From positions 73,146,001-73,210,000 of the forward strand of contig NC_091262.1 in NCBI RefSeq assembly GCF_042477335.2: 64,000 bases of DNA, written 5' to 3'. Below the pieces are notes generated by a model. The model had not been told where the DNA came from. It did not search any database and saw only the letters and a list, made by a program, of their open reading frames with translations. This DNA is from Ovis canadensis. Lineage: Eukaryota; Chordata; Mammalia; Artiodactyla; Bovidae. Shown here piece by piece: positions 1 to 10,719 of the stretch. A program made the position numbers and the translations under genes. How positions within the stretch are numbered: position 1 is the first letter of the stretch; each line of letters opens with the position of its first letter.

Positions 1-984
1 TTCTTCTACTCCGGCTGAGAAATTGAATGTTACCAGTAATTCAGAGCCTTGGTTCTCAGCCTGGTCCCCGACCAGCATCAGCCTCGCCTGGGGTTTAGCT
101 GGAAAGACAGCATCGCCCGCCCCTCCAGGCCCATACAACCAGGCGACTCGCGTGCACCTCGGAGCTGGAGGAGGGCTGCTTTTGAGGCCCTGTATCGGTG
201 CAAGTTCCCCATTTCCTCCCCTACACCTGAAGATCCTGCATCCACCTCGAGTTTAGCTTTACCACCTGGGTTTAGGTACCTCCCCAACAAATTGTTTAGT
301 TTTGAATCTGATGCCAAGGAAGGGCCCTGTGCTTGCTGCAAGCTGAGTGCTGGGCACTGTCTCTGGGACGCACTCACTTCAGCTTCTCTGCAGGCTCCCT
401 GGAGGGGACACTGGGGAGCAGGCATCTCCGTGGGGCATCTAGGGGCGTCGCCATGTGACCCAGGGATGGGGCAGGCAAGGGTCCTACCTGTATTTCCAGT
501 GCACACGCTCAGGAGTAGGTCATAGCAGAACGGTGCGGGGTGATAGGGTGACAGGAGTGTTTCGGCTGAACCTGGGCCCTGCCTCCAACAGCAGGAGCTC
601 CACCCGCTCCTGGTCAAGAGCATGTGGGTAGCAGCCGGGCGCACCACACAGGACCTTGCTGATGGGATCCTAGGCTGTTCTGGAGGCCCCCTGGAGGTTG
701 AGCATCAGCCCCAGGGACAACCAGCCAGCTGAGTGCAGGGCACCTCAGGCTTTCCTGGTTTCCTCCTTTCCTTTTCTCCCTTCCTAGTGAACTGTCTTCT
801 TTTAAAATCTCTTTAACCTGGTGGAATTTTTTATTTTTTTTAAAGGAAGCGAAATCAGAAGTGTGCGTTCCTCTTACCCTGTTAACCCAGAACTCTTTGG
901 CCAGGTGTTTGAACAATGAAGGGAGTTTGGAAGGCCCCTGAGGAGCAGCAGGCTTCCTACAGGGCTGGAGTAGGGGAAGAGGAG
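1..984. other. Non-coding flank, MER5A-like scrap at 48-112
   Basis: No splice-bounded or conserved coding frame is visible. The stretch at about 48-112 reads like the end of a MER5A hAT-type DNA transposon. The rest is GC-rich unassigned DNA. The open frames here are unrelated to any family I know and look like products of base composition. Confidence 0.5.
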
Positions 985-1435
985 GATGGTATTGGCTCTC
1001 CTAGGGTTACGTGACAAAGGACCACAGACTGGGTGGCTTAAAGCAACAGGAGTGTGTTTTCACACTGGCCTGGAAGCTGAAGTCTGAAACCTGGAAGGTG
1101 TCAGCAGGGCCCTGAGTCCTTCCCCATGTTCTGAGACAGGACTCTTCTCGGATCCTCCCTAGCTTCCAGGGGCTGCCAGCAACCCTTGGTGGTCCTTGGA
1201 GGTGTGTTACTCCAACCTCTGCCTCTGTCCTCATAAGGCCTTCTTTCTGTGTCCCTGCGTGCCCTCTTTTTTTTCGTAAGGACACCAGTCATTGGATTTG
1301 AGGCCCACCCTATTCCAGTAAGACCTCACCTCGAGTGACATCTGCAAAGACCTTGTTTCCAGATAAGGTCACGTTCTGAGGTTCTGGCTCTGAATTCGTG
1401 GGAACACTGTGCACCCCACTACGGATGGTGTGGCT
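985..1435 (-). mobile_element. MLT1-type (MaLR) solo LTR remnant, antisense
   Basis: The order of landmarks matches an inverted MLT1 LTR: the phrase around 'gactgggtggcttaaag' near 1027, a 'caccagtcattggattt' block near 1283, and a closing 'ggtcacgttctgag' block near 1366. No internal retroviral sequence is attached, so it is a diverged solo LTR. Confidence 0.8.
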
Positions 1436-1984
1436 GGAACTCGGGGTGATGGGAGAGGGTGCACGGGATGCTGGTTGCACGTTGCTCTGCCCCCATGGAG
1501 GGATTTAAGCATAATGGTGATGCTGCCCTCATCCTGACGTTCTTCTCCATCTCCACCTTCCTCTCTGCCTGTGAGAACCCATCCTTCCAGGCTCTCGTCA
1601 GTGCCTCTGCAGAACTGTCTCCGACCAGCCCTGAGGAGTTCGCTGCCTGGCCTCCTCTTCCCTCCCTACCATCCGCCCAGCCCTGAGTGCCCCTGGGCTT
1701 CCCGGCTCATGAGCTGTCAGGACCTCTGGATGCGTCCGTCTCTCCTCCTTGGACAGGAGCTCTCCGGGTCAGGGCCATCTCTCACTCATTCCTGTGTCCT
1801 CTGCTCCCGGCAAGGCTGGGGACAGCATGGATGGGAAGCATGAGATGAGCCTCAGCCCCATCAGGTGCTGACCTGTCAGGGTTCGTTTCCAAAGAGGTGA
1901 TTGCTTTTCTGTATTCATGAGTGTGGTTTTTCCTGATCAGAGATTCTTTTCATTTTTTTGAAAATAAACTTCCTTTAATATATT
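1436..1984. other. Unassigned non-coding stretch
   Basis: Pyrimidine-rich sequence without a recognisable repeat or coding signature. The AT-rich tail at 1940-1984 probably belongs to the CHR SINE that follows on the minus strand. Confidence 0.4.
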
Positions 1985-2100
1985 TTTTTTTGGCTGCACC
2001 ACCCAGCATGTCGGATCTTAGTTCCCTGAGCAGGGATCAAACCCACAACTCCCTGCATTAGAAGTACAGAGTTTTAACCACTGGACCACCAGGGAAGTCC
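1985..2100 (-). mobile_element. CHR-type SINE, antisense
   Basis: The inverted tRNA-related head ends in 'accactggaccaccagggaa' at about 2078-2097, preceded by an inverted B-box region near 2027-2047. This is the standard ruminant CHR SINE read backwards. The 5' head is at the right-hand edge. Confidence 0.9.
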
Positions 2101-2289
2101 ATAAGCTTCCTTCTAAATATGCAGCTATCCCTCAGCTGCTGAAGAAAGGATGTTCTTCTTTGGAGCCCGCCGGGATTCAACAACAACCTTTCAGGTGACC
2201 CTCCTGCCTCACCTTCTACCAGCAGCCCCACCGCTGCCTGCTGCAAAGACCTCTCAGTTCTCAGCCCTTCTTTGATGACAAGTCCCGTG

Positions 2290-2490
2290 TTTCCAAGACA
2301 AGGCTTGGTCATAAAACCAACTGTCCGCAGCCATTTAGGCCCAGGCATGGTTAATGCCAAAATTGGCCTCCAAATTGACAGTTAATGAGGGAAAATGACG
2401 AGGGGGCGTGTTAACAGATGCAGGCTCAAGGTAATAAACAGGCCATTAAAACCAGGTAGTAAACAGCTTGCCAAGGGCCATTTATGAATT
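2290..2490. promoter_or_regulatory. Candidate conserved non-coding element
   Basis: A repeat-free AT-rich stretch with closely spaced homeodomain-like TTAAT cores, a forkhead-like GTAAACA at 2459-2465, and CCATTTATGA at 2479-2488, one base from a CArG box. It contrasts with the repeat mosaic on either side. Function is inferred from motif density only. Confidence 0.3.
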
Positions 2491-2930
2491 TATTTTTTTG
2501 AAGGGGGAAAAAAAATTAACCAACAAGGCTCGTCTCCTTGGGTGACTGGGTCTGACTGGCAGTAGGAAGAAGGGAGAGATTCCTGAGAAGGACAGAGCTA
2601 GAGGGGTTGATGGGAGGCCCTCCCAGGAAGCCCCTTAGGTTGGGATGCACCTGGGCAGTGGGCTAGCTGCAGACTCAGGGTCAGAACTCTGGTCCCATCA
2701 GTTCCACACACCCCTGGAGGCTGTGTGTGGTGTCAGGCATCCCGTCACAGATCTGAGCTGTGCCTTCTGTCTGACATTTCACCCTGGAGAAGTAACCTGA
2801 TTTTTCTGGCCTCGGTGTTCCCACTCCAAAGATGGGGAGGGACTCCATGTTCTTCTCAAGGGCTTGTCCTGAATTAAATACTGCTCTCCCAACTCATATC
2901 TTTTCTAGAAACTCAGAATGCCACTATTTT
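2491..2930. other. Unassigned non-coding stretch
   Basis: An A-rich run near 2505-2517 is followed by unique-looking sequence. I see no gene, RNA or clear repeat. Confidence 0.4.
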
Positions 2931-3007
2931 TTGTTGTTGTTGTTGTTGAAGTGCGGTTCATGGGGTCGCAAAGAGCCAGACACGACTGAGCAACTGAACC
3001 GAACTGA
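2931..3007 (+). mobile_element. (TTG)n run plus BovB/Bov-A 3' tail
   Basis: A short TTG repeat at about 2931-2948 is joined to the final 50 bp shared by BovB and Bov-A, ending in the typical 'actgagcaactgaaccgaac' tail. It is a 5'-truncated stub. Confidence 0.75.
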
Positions 3008-3293
3008 TGGTTGATTTACCATGTTGTGGTAGTTACAGGTGTACATCAAAGTGGTTCGGTGGTACATAGATGTATATGAATATATAAAGAATATATGTGT
3101 GTACATTCTTTTTCCAGATTCTTCTCCATTATAGGTTATTATAAGATATTGAACATAATTGCCTGTGCTCTACAGTAGGACCTTGCTGTTTATCTGTTTT
3201 ATAGATAGTAGTGTGTATCTGCTGGTTCCAAACTCCTAGCCTATCTCACTTTGCCCCTCCCCCCTTTGGCAACCGTTGGTTTGTTTTCTATGT
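3008..3293 (-). mobile_element. L1 3' UTR fragment, antisense (left part)
   Basis: Matches the inverted L1 3' UTR seen again at 41300-41600: the same order of a tail near 3010, 'ctacagtagga' near 3171 and 'tgtttatctgttttatagat' near 3188. It is split from its right part (3496-3575) by a CHR SINE. Confidence 0.8.
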
Positions 3294-3495
3294 TTACCAT
3301 TTTTGGCTCCTCTAGGTCTTCCCTGCAGTACTTGGGATTCCCTAGGTGCGGCGCGCATGCTCAGTAGTTGTGCTGTGTGCGCTTAGTTGCCCAGTGGTAT
3401 GTGAGATCTTAGTTTCCCGACCAGGGATTGAATCCACATCCCCTGCACTGGAAGGCGGGTTCTTAACCACTGGACCGCCGGAGAAGTCCCCACTC
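3294..3495 (-). mobile_element. CHR-type SINE with perfect 15-bp target duplication
   Basis: An antisense CHR SINE. It is flanked by identical copies of GTTTGTTTTCTATGT at 3279-3293 and 3496-3510. The duplication lies inside L1 3' UTR sequence, so the SINE landed in that L1 fragment. Confidence 0.9.
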
Positions 3496-3575
3496 GTTTG
3501 TTTTCTATGTCTGTGATTCTGTTTCTGTCTTGTAAATAAATTTGTGACATTTCTTTTTAGAGTCCACTTTTTTTG
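3496..3575 (-). mobile_element. L1 3' UTR fragment, antisense (right part)
   Basis: Continues the L1 3' UTR interrupted by the CHR SINE, from the second copy of the 15-bp duplication to about 3575. The next SINE begins just beyond its edge. Confidence 0.75.
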
Positions 3576-3583
3576 GCTTCCCT

Positions 3584-3880
3584 CATAGCTCAGTTGGTAA
3601 AGAATCTGCCTGCAATGCAGGAGACCGCGGTTTGATTTCTCGGTAGGGAAGATCCGCTGGAAAAGGGATAGGCTACCCACTCCAGTATTCTTGGGCTTCC
3701 CTTGTGGCTCAGCTGGTAAAGAATCCGCCAGCAATGTGGGAGATCTGGGTTCGATCCCTGGGTTGGGAAGATCCCCTGGAGAAGGGAAAGGAGACCCATT
3801 CCAGTATTCTGGCCTGGATAATTCCATATAGTCCATGGGGTTGCAAAGAGTCGGACACGACTGAGCAACTTTCACTTCGC
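3584..3880 (+). mobile_element. Bov-tA SINE with two tandem tRNA-like heads
   Basis: The first tRNA-Glu-like head (3584-3691) runs into a partial Bov-A segment. A second complete head (from 3692) then carries the full Bov-A body to 3880. Each head has an A-box-like 'ggctcag.tggtaaagaat' and a B-box region; the first head's B-box is degenerate. The end is the usual 'cacgactgagcaactttcac'. Confidence 0.9.
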
Positions 3881-3884
3881 TTTT

Positions 3885-4225
3885 TGGAAATAAGGTTGTT
3901 GCAGATATAAGTAGTTACGATGAGCTCGTACTGGCATAGGATGGGCCTTAAGCCAATACGACTGGGGTCCTTACAAGAGGAGAGAGACACACGGGGGCCA
4001 GACCGCAGGGTGACAGAGGCAGATCTCGGAGTGATGTGTCTGCAAACAAGGGACACCCAGGGTTGCTGGCCACTCCCAGAAGCCAGGAGAGGCGAGGAAG
4101 GGAGAGGGAGCCTGGCCTTGAAACGCCTTGATTTCAGACTTGCAGCCTCCACCACTGTGAGACTATACATTCCTGCTGTTTTCAGCCTCCGTTTGCAGTG
4201 CTTTGTTAAGGCAGCCCAGGAAACA
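3885..4225 (+). mobile_element. MLT1-type LTR remnant
   Basis: Sense MLT1 landmarks occur in order: 'tccttacaagaggagagaga' near 3968, a 'cttgcagcctccaccactgt' block near 4139, and a 'ctgctgttttcagcctcc' closing block near 4173. The 5' part is missing or displaced by the SINE and L1 insertions to the left. Confidence 0.75.
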
Positions 4226-4334
4226 ACCACAGGCCTCCGGCTGTACAGACCTCTGTGTGGGATGCTTGCTCCTAAAGTCCTCAGCAGACGAAAGGTGAAT
4301 TTCTGGAGGACGGGTGTAGAGTATTTGCCTTTTC

Positions 4335-4525
4335 CTAGGGATGGTTCTGCCTTCAGGGGACATTTGCAGCATCTGGGGATATTTTTGATGATCACCGCTG
4401 CGGTATGGGGTGCGGTGTGCTCATAGAATCTGGTGAGTAGAGGCCAGGGAGGCTGCTACCCGTCGTACAAAGAATTACCCAGGCCAAAAGGCTGCTAGTG
4501 CTGTGATAATCCCTGAAGAGCCAGC
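4335..4525 (+). mobile_element. MER20-like hAT transposon remnant
   Basis: The block with 'ggggacatttgcagcatctg', a 'gagtagaggccagggaggct' phrase and 'caaagaattacccaggcc' is the MER20-like non-autonomous hAT pattern. A second copy is at about 48875-49100. Confidence 0.7.
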
Positions 4526-4639
4526 CACCGGGTGAGGGATCTGCAGAGACCGAGAAGCCCGTGTCTGCCCTCCCAGCTGCAGTCAGTGATTGATGCCACT
4601 TACCCCCCACCAAAGACTTGTCCATTGGTGAAAAGGGTC

Positions 4640-4867
4640 TTTTTTTTCTAATGTAAATTATTTTCTTAAAAAAATGTATATTTATTTGGCTTCGCCAGTC
4701 TTACTTGCAGCATGTGGGATCTTTGATCTTTGTTGCAGCTTGTGGGATCTTTAGCTGTGGCTCAAGAACTCTTAGGTGTGGCATGTAGGATCTAGTTCCC
4801 TGACCAGGGATAGAACCTGGGCCCCTCTGCATCCAGAGTCTCGGCCACTGGACCACCACGGGAGTCT
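4640..4867 (-). mobile_element. CHR-type SINE, antisense
   Basis: An inverted CHR SINE ending in 'cactggaccaccacggga' at about 4847-4864. The A/T-rich tail lies at the left edge. Confidence 0.9.
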
Positions 4868-4974
4868 TTGGAGATGTAACTACTTTAAGAATCTCTAGAT
4901 GAGATTCTCCTGGATCGTCCAGGAGGGCCTTCAATCCAGTGACAAGTGTCCTTTCAAGAGACAGAAGAGAGAGA

Positions 4975-5230
4975 ATAGCATTTGAACATGTATATTACCA
5001 TATGTGAAATAGATCACCAGTCCAGGTTTGATGCATGAGACAGGGCGCTCAGGGCCGGAGCGCTGGCATGACCCTGAAGGATGGGATGGGGTGGGAGATG
5101 GGAGGGGGGTTCAGGATGGGGAACGCATGTACACCCATGGCTGATTCATGTCAATGTATGGCAAAAAACCACTACAATATTGTAAAGTAATTAGCCTCCA
5201 ATTAAAATTTAAAAATAAAAAAAAAGAGAG
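4975..5230 (+). mobile_element. L1-BT 3' end
   Basis: Has the 3' UTR pattern also seen at the end of the large L1: a G-rich 'gggtgggagatgggaggg' stretch, 'ctgattcatgtcaatgtatg', then an A-rich tail ending near 5225. The element is strongly 5'-truncated. Confidence 0.8.
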
Positions 5231-5284
5231 AAGAGGAGGAGAGAGAAGGCCATGTGAAGAGGGAGGGAGAGACTGGACACAGGA

Positions 5285-5340
5285 ACTCTCATTATCCTAT
5301 TTTACAGGTAAGAAAACTGAGACCCAGAGAGGCCGGGAGG
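5285..5340 (-). mobile_element. MIR fragment
   Basis: The short block 'ttttacaggtaagaaaactg' with 'agacccagagagg' is the core of an inverted MIR. Edges are uncertain. Confidence 0.6.
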
Positions 5341-5514
5341 AGGTGGAAGTGGGAAGCAAACTCTTTGCTCCTGGCCTGGGCACTTGATCTCAACACTGGG
5401 CTGTCAGACAGGAAGCCATTCAGTGCCCCCTCTTTGGCCCTCTCGTCAAGCCAGCTCTTCTTCATAGAGATCTTGCCCAGCCCTGCAGCTCCGTGGGAGC
5501 CAGGTCAGGCGCGG

Positions 5515-5690
5515 AATAATTACAATGCCAGCAAGGAACAGTTGCCAGCATCTGCTCCGCAGCAGGCACTGTGAACTGGGCGTGTCCACGAGTTAGCTCG
5601 TTGCCTCTATAGAACCTGCAGCTCTATAAAGCAGTGGCTATTATTGTTATCATCCTATTTTACAGATGGGAAGATGGAGGCTTCCAATGC
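5515..5690 (-). mobile_element. MIR SINE, antisense
   Basis: Inverted MIR core: 'ctattattgttatcatccta' followed by 'ttttacagatgggaagatgg'. The left part is diverged. Confidence 0.7.
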
Positions 5691-6130
5691 AGACCTGTTT
5701 GGTCAGCTTTCATGATCTTGAGTGTCCCGTTTTGTAGCAAGCACCTTTAGAAGCAAGACAGGACATTGGCCAGAACATTTGCACGTGGCTTCAATGTGAC
5801 CATCCAGTTCCCAACTGTGATGCTCTTAAAGGTCGTGGTTCGTAGCTCTTAGTACATTACTTATCCATGGAATTTCACTGTCTGTTTTCACACACTAGAA
5901 TGGAACCTCCCTGAGGGCAGAGACCAGACTTAGCAAGGACGAGCTCAGTTCGTATTAGAGGAATAATGAAGTTTCTCTGTCTCTCTACCACACTCTGGAC
6001 TCTACAGGGTCATGACTTGTCCCCAGACCCCGGCATCCAGCACAGCTTAAAACCCCACCCCTAGGTGTCTAAAGACCACCATGCCCTGACCGAAACATAA
6101 ATGTGGAGGAGACAGAAACCCAAGGAGGAA
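5691..6130. other. Unassigned stretch, L2-like phrase at 5890-5935
   Basis: 'gaatggaacctccctgaggg' resembles an L2/MIR3-class phrase. The remainder shows no coding or RNA signature. Confidence 0.4.
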
Positions 6131-6149
6131 GTCCTCCTAAAAGAAACGC

Positions 6150-6245
6150 CCCCAATTCAGGGCCTGATATATGTGAATGAAAATGGTATTTAATTGGCTA
6201 AAACCAGAGCTGTCATCACCTAATCAGAGAGCTTGAAAATAGATT
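6150..6245. promoter_or_regulatory. Candidate conserved non-coding element
   Basis: A compact repeat-free AT-rich stretch with 'tatttaattggctaaaacc' and 'cacctaatcagag', giving TTAATT and TAATC homeodomain-type cores within about 45 bp. The regulatory role is inference. Confidence 0.25.
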
Positions 6246-6469
6246 TTCAGCACCTTCCGCTTGTGCTGGGGACAGTGGTGCAGTGGCTCCGGGAGTCCGG
6301 GGCTGCTGGAGACAGCAGCAGGCGTCCGTCTGTCTGGGGAGCAGCTGGACGTTTGGTTATTCGATCAGGGGAGTCCAAAGCGTCGGAGCGAGCCCAGGGA
6401 GGGGGGAGGCGAGGAAGCCTTCATTTCTGGGAAAGCCAACAGCCCCATTGTTTCTTTTGCCTCAATAAT

Positions 6470-6690
6470 GATCATCATTGTTCCTTTGGGCCCAGCACTT
6501 TATAGTTTGCAAAGCGCTTTCACATTCACAGGTCTTCCCTATGTGTGCGCAAGGGAGGTCAGGCAGGATTGTCACCCGAGCATTATGGTTAAGGGAACCG
6601 AGTCGCACGCAAGGCAGCCTGCCGTGAACTTCAGTTGCTTCCAAAGGCGAGCTGCAAAGCATCACTTTCCCTCTCGCAGGTGTATCCTTC
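6470..6690 (-). mobile_element. MIR-like ancient repeat
   Basis: 'cactttatagtttgcaaagc' is a typical phrase of MIR-class repeats in inverted orientation. The right half is too diverged to delimit. Confidence 0.5.
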
Positions 6691-6699
6691 CCACTGGCA

Positions 6700-7730
6700 G
6701 GGTGGGGCTGTCAGAACTTACCCTCCACCAGCTTGGGAAGTCTCATGAACTCCTCGGACCTTCTCACTACCCCTGCCCTTGCTGAGTCACCCCCATTCCC
6801 ACCTCCCCGTGCCCGGCTCTCTTGAACTCCTGTGAGTCTGCGTGGCTTGCAGGACCCTCTGCCTGGTGCCAGGCCAGATTCTCACCTGCTCTCCTTCTTT
6901 TCCTCATGGGCACTTGGCCCTGCGAGGCTCAGCGGGGGAATCACCCTGTCTAGGACACCCCTACAGGCTTCCTCTGTGCTCCCTTCACAATCAGATTCCA
7001 GAACCTTGTCCCCAAGGCTGGATGTCAAGGTGGACTCCACCTTGATAGAGATCAGTGCCTGCATAAACCTGGATGGCACAGCAGGGCATTTCACCAAAGA
7101 CAGTGGGATGAAGGGACGGAAGACAGAGGGGTGGGCGGGGCTGGGGAGAAACTCCAAGGAGTGGTAAGGTGCCCCAGGGCTAGCATTGGAGGGGAGACCT
7201 GCACTACTGAAAGAACAAGGTGGGAGGAGGTCTAAGAGAGAGCTGGGGAGGGAGCCGTGGACTTGACCAGCAGCTGCCCAGCATGGAGTAAGCGAGAGCA
7301 GTGAACATGCTCCCTCCCCTCCTTCTGCCTCTGATCTCTCTCCCACCTCCCATCCACCAAACCCAACAAAGAGCCAGAGAGCCAGGGGTCTGGGTTAACT
7401 CCATACAGGTTAGGCTCAAGGGGTACCAGAAGGGGGGAAAGAGGGGAAGATCTGGGAGGTGGGCGGAGAAAACCTGGCACATGGGTTTAAATAGCAGAGA
7501 AGACCACACTGGCCCATCAAACCAATCACCACCACCGGGAGTGGTTTTGAATTTCAAAATTCAGATTTCTTGGCCCCTGCCCTGTCTTAGAGGTTCTAAT
7601 TTAGGAGGTCTGTGGTGTGTCTCCAGAGTCTGTGTTTGTTTGTTTGTTTTAAATCAAGGCTCTGGGTGATTTTTAAGGTCAATATCAGTTCAGTTTCAAC
7701 ATGCTTTCAGGAGGCCGTTTTGGCAGGGAG
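6700..7730. other. GC-rich unassigned stretch
   Basis: Several overlapping open frames on both strands come from high GC and purine-rich tracts near 7200-7460. None resembles a known protein and none has convincing splice signals. I see no repeat I can name. Confidence 0.4.
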
Positions 7731-7734
7731 TTCT

Positions 7735-7840
7735 GAGCTCTGGTCCCATCCCTGGTTCACTGATGGCCTTGGGCCAGTCCTTTCCACATTCTGGGCATCG
7801 GTTTCCCATCAGTAAGCAGAAGGGTCTGCAGGCTTCCGAC
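7735..7840 (+). mobile_element. MIR SINE fragment
   Basis: A sense MIR order: 'ctggttcactgatggccttg', then 'ggcatcggtttcccatcagt'. Diverged, core part only. Confidence 0.55.
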
Positions 7841-7911
7841 CTGAACAGACTGAGCTAAGTTGCCAGCCTTGCAGGCGACCTCGACTCCCTGGATCCTTCA
7901 GCTCTCTCTCT

Positions 7912-8169
7912 CTCTTTTTTAATTTATTTATTTGATCACATTGGGTCTTAGTTACAGCAAGTGGGATCTTCCATTACAGCTCTTTGTTGCAGTACAGGCT
8001 TCTGTCTAGTTGTGGCTCACGGCCTCTGGAGTACACAGGCTGAGCAGTTACAGCTCTCAGGTTTCATTGCCCTGAAGTATGTGGGATCTTCGTTTCCCAG
8101 CCAGAGATCGAACCCACATCCCCTGCATTGGAAGGCAGATTCTTAACCACTGGACCACCAGGGATGTAC
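7912..8169 (-). mobile_element. CHR-type SINE, antisense
   Basis: Begins with an inverted A-tail ('taatttatttatttgatcac') and ends at the inverted tRNA-like head 'accactggaccaccagggat' (about 8147-8166). Confidence 0.9.
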
Positions 8170-8347
8170 CCATCCCCCTCCAGCTCTTTGAAGTTGACAA
8201 AAGCAAAGGAGATCAGGTATAACTTGACCAGAGGAATGTGCTACAGGTTGTTCTGAAATGAGGTGTATGTTCTGATGTGGATGGCGGTCACTGATATCAG
8301 GAACCCAAGGCAGATGTAGGGAGGCTGGAAGGACAATGGCTTTTTAT

Positions 8348-8723
8348 GGATTCTTTTTTTTTTCTTTTTATAATTATATGTATGCTTTGGCTGTGCTGGG
8401 TCTTCACTGCTGCGTGAGCGCTTCTCTAGTTGTGGCGAGCGGCGGCTATTCTGTAGTCAGGGCTCAGGCTCCTCACTGGGCTTCTGACTGCCGTGGTTTC
8501 TCTTGTTGTGGAGCACAGGTCTAGGGCTCGCGAACTTCAGTAGTTGCAGCTCATGGGCTCAGTAGTTGCAGTTGCCAGGCTCAGAGCACAGACTTAGTCG
8601 TTGTGGAGTGTGGGCTCAGCTGCTCCATGCCATGTGGGACCTTGGTTCCCCAAGCAGGGATCGAGCCCGTGTCTCTTGCATTGGCAGGCAGATTCTTCAC
8701 CGCTGAGCCACCAGGGAAGCCCA
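8348..8723 (-). mobile_element. Long CHR-type SINE, antisense
   Basis: About 375 bp, longer than the neighbouring CHR copies. It has the extended body with repeated 'gtagttgcag' phrases near 8534-8575 and an inverted head ending 'gctgagccaccagggaagcc' near 8702-8721. Confidence 0.85.
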
Positions 8724-9483
8724 GTATGGACTCTTGATGTATCCACACCCCACGATCAGGTCTCCACGGCCAAAGGGGGCAGAAAGGGTGGTGAACCACA
8801 GACCACAATCCTTGGGGAAGCTTACCTGGCTCCTCTGTATCTCTTCCTTTGGTTAGAATGCACCCTGGTGTGATGTCCAGGAGAAAAGATGAGGAGCAGT
8901 CTGTCCCCAAATGTGACTGTGTTCTCAAGACCTCTGTGCCCCGTGTCCCTAAGCACGTCCCGTGAGACCAGCTGGGGAGGAGTACTCACTGCTCCTGGCA
9001 TCCTGGGCCTGGCATGTGAGTGCAGAGCTGCCCTGTTCTCTCCACCATACGGTGCCACTGGGTCTCATTTATCGTTTATGCTGAGAGCCTCGCCCAAGCC
9101 CGGAACCCAGTAAGGGATCATGGCATGCTTGACTAATGGACAAACACAAAGTCTCCTTGGACTTCCCTTGTGTATTGCCAGACCCCAAGAAGTAGCTGCG
9201 TGTTATTTGTCTGACTTTGAATCCAACTCACAATAAAGTCCACCCACTGGCCCAAAAGCCCAGCCACCATTTTGTAGCTGGTTTTCAGACATCCTTTAGT
9301 GGTTGAGAAGGGCGGCAGCTGAGTGAAAAGCCACCCCCACCCCCACCCATCAAACTGGTCTAGAAGAAGGAAGCCACTGTCCCCAGAGATTCTCCTGCTC
9401 TATTCTCAGATTCTATCACTGCTGATAATAGTAATAGTAACAGCAGGAGGATCTCCAAGGCCAGAGGCTTCCTTCTCCTATCG
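8724..9483. other. Unassigned non-coding stretch
   Basis: No named repeat except a possible diverged MIR scrap flanking the next SINE at about 9400-9480. No coding or RNA signature. Confidence 0.4.
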
Positions 9484-9695
9484 GGGCTTTCCTGGTGGCT
9501 CAGACATTAAAGAATCTGCCTGCAATGCGGGAGACCCAGGTTCAACCTCTGGGTTGGGAGGATGCCCTGGAGAAGGAAATGGCAACCCACTGCAGTGTTC
9601 CTGCCTGGAGAATTCCATGGGCAGAGGAGCCTGGCAGGTTACAGTCCATAGCGTCACAAGGAGTCAGACACAACTGAGTGACTTTCACTTTCACT
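9484..9695 (+). mobile_element. Bov-tA SINE
   Basis: A complete sense element: tRNA-Glu-like head from 'gggctttcctggtggctcag', A-box and B-box regions of a Pol III promoter within the first 75 bp, Bov-A body, and a terminal 'tgactttcactttcac' tail. Confidence 0.95.
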
Positions 9696-10407
9696 GGTAA
9701 CAGGGATTACTTATGAAGGCCCAGAGAGGTTAGGAGACTTGCCCCTACTCATCCAGGTAAGGAGGGTCTTATCCTCATTTCCTCATTGTCAGCATTAGAC
9801 TCTGCTGCCCACCACCACCGCTGCTCCCACCCCTGGACGTCCACTGGCCAGCCCTCTTGTCCCCTGGCTCCTCTGTCATCTTCTGTGAAGACACCATCTC
9901 ATTGTCTCCAACTTCTCATACTAGTCCTTCTCAGTCCTCTTTTCTGGCTCTGGTTTTTTCCATCCCCAGCTGTGGGTGCACAGGAGTCTAGGAATCCCCC
10001 ATGGTTACCTCACCATCCTATGACTCAAGCCTGGTTGGTTAATTGTTGACCATGCCCTGAATTCCCTTGAATGGATCCCACATCCTTGTAAACTCTGTAC
10101 CTGAGTCTTTTCTGAAGACTTTCTATCACTCGGCCACCCATCACTCAGCTTCCCCTACACTCACACCCTCGTGTCCCAGTTGATGTTCTCAGAAGCCGCT
10201 GGAAGGAGAAACCTCGTGTCTGAAGCACAACAGTGAGTTACACAATACTTGCACACTGGCATTAAGATGAGTCATGCTGAGTTTTACGTTTCTGAAGTAG
10301 CAGGAAGCTCCTTGGTTGTCATATGCCACCCCTGGGGGTGCTATTGGAGCCTCCAGCCTCCTGAGCTGGGATTCTCCCTACCCTGCGTTTAGAGAGTCCC
10401 CAAATCT
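9696..10407. other. Unassigned non-coding stretch
   Basis: Starts with a MIR-like phrase ('ggcccagagaggttaggaga', about 9718-9740). The remaining pyrimidine-rich sequence has no feature I can support. Confidence 0.4.
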
Positions 10408-10513
10408 CTTTTTAAAATTTTTGTTTATTTTAATTATTTGGTTGTGCTGGGTCTTAGTTGCAAACTGCAGAATCTTCGATCTTCGTTGTGGCATGCAGTT
10501 TCTTTAGTTGCAG
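10408..10513 (-). mobile_element. CHR-type SINE, left part
   Basis: Inverted tail and body of a CHR SINE. It is interrupted by an L1 3' end and resumes at 10734. The L1 target duplication 'catgagagttcttt' begins at 10514. Confidence 0.85.
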
Positions 10514-10527
10514 CATGAGAGTTCTTT

Positions 10528-10719
10528 CCTTTTTTAAAAAAATTTAAATTTATTTATTTTTAATTGGAGGGTAATTGCTTTACAATAATGTGTTGGTTTC
10601 TGCCATACATCAACATGAATCAGCCATTGGTATACATATGTCCCCTCCCTCTTGAGCTTCCCTCCCACCTCCCACCCCATCCCACCCCCCAGGTTGTCAC
10701 AGAGCCCCAGATTTGAGCT
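10528..10719 (-). mobile_element. L1-BT 3' end inserted in a CHR SINE
   Basis: Inverted L1 tail and 3' UTR of about 190 bp. It is flanked by CATGAGAGTTCTTT (10514-10527) and CATGAGGGTTCTTT (10720-10733), a 14-bp target duplication with one mismatch. The insertion is therefore younger than the SINE it splits. Confidence 0.9.

Noticed and set aside
78-647. 189-codon open frame on the minus strand
   Set aside because: GC-rich chance frame. No domain, no splice sites, and overlapped by an equally long plus-strand frame.
9484-9560. tRNA-like sequences with A and B boxes as tRNA genes
   Set aside because: They are SINE heads, not cloverleaf-forming tRNA genes, and are followed by Bov-A bodies.
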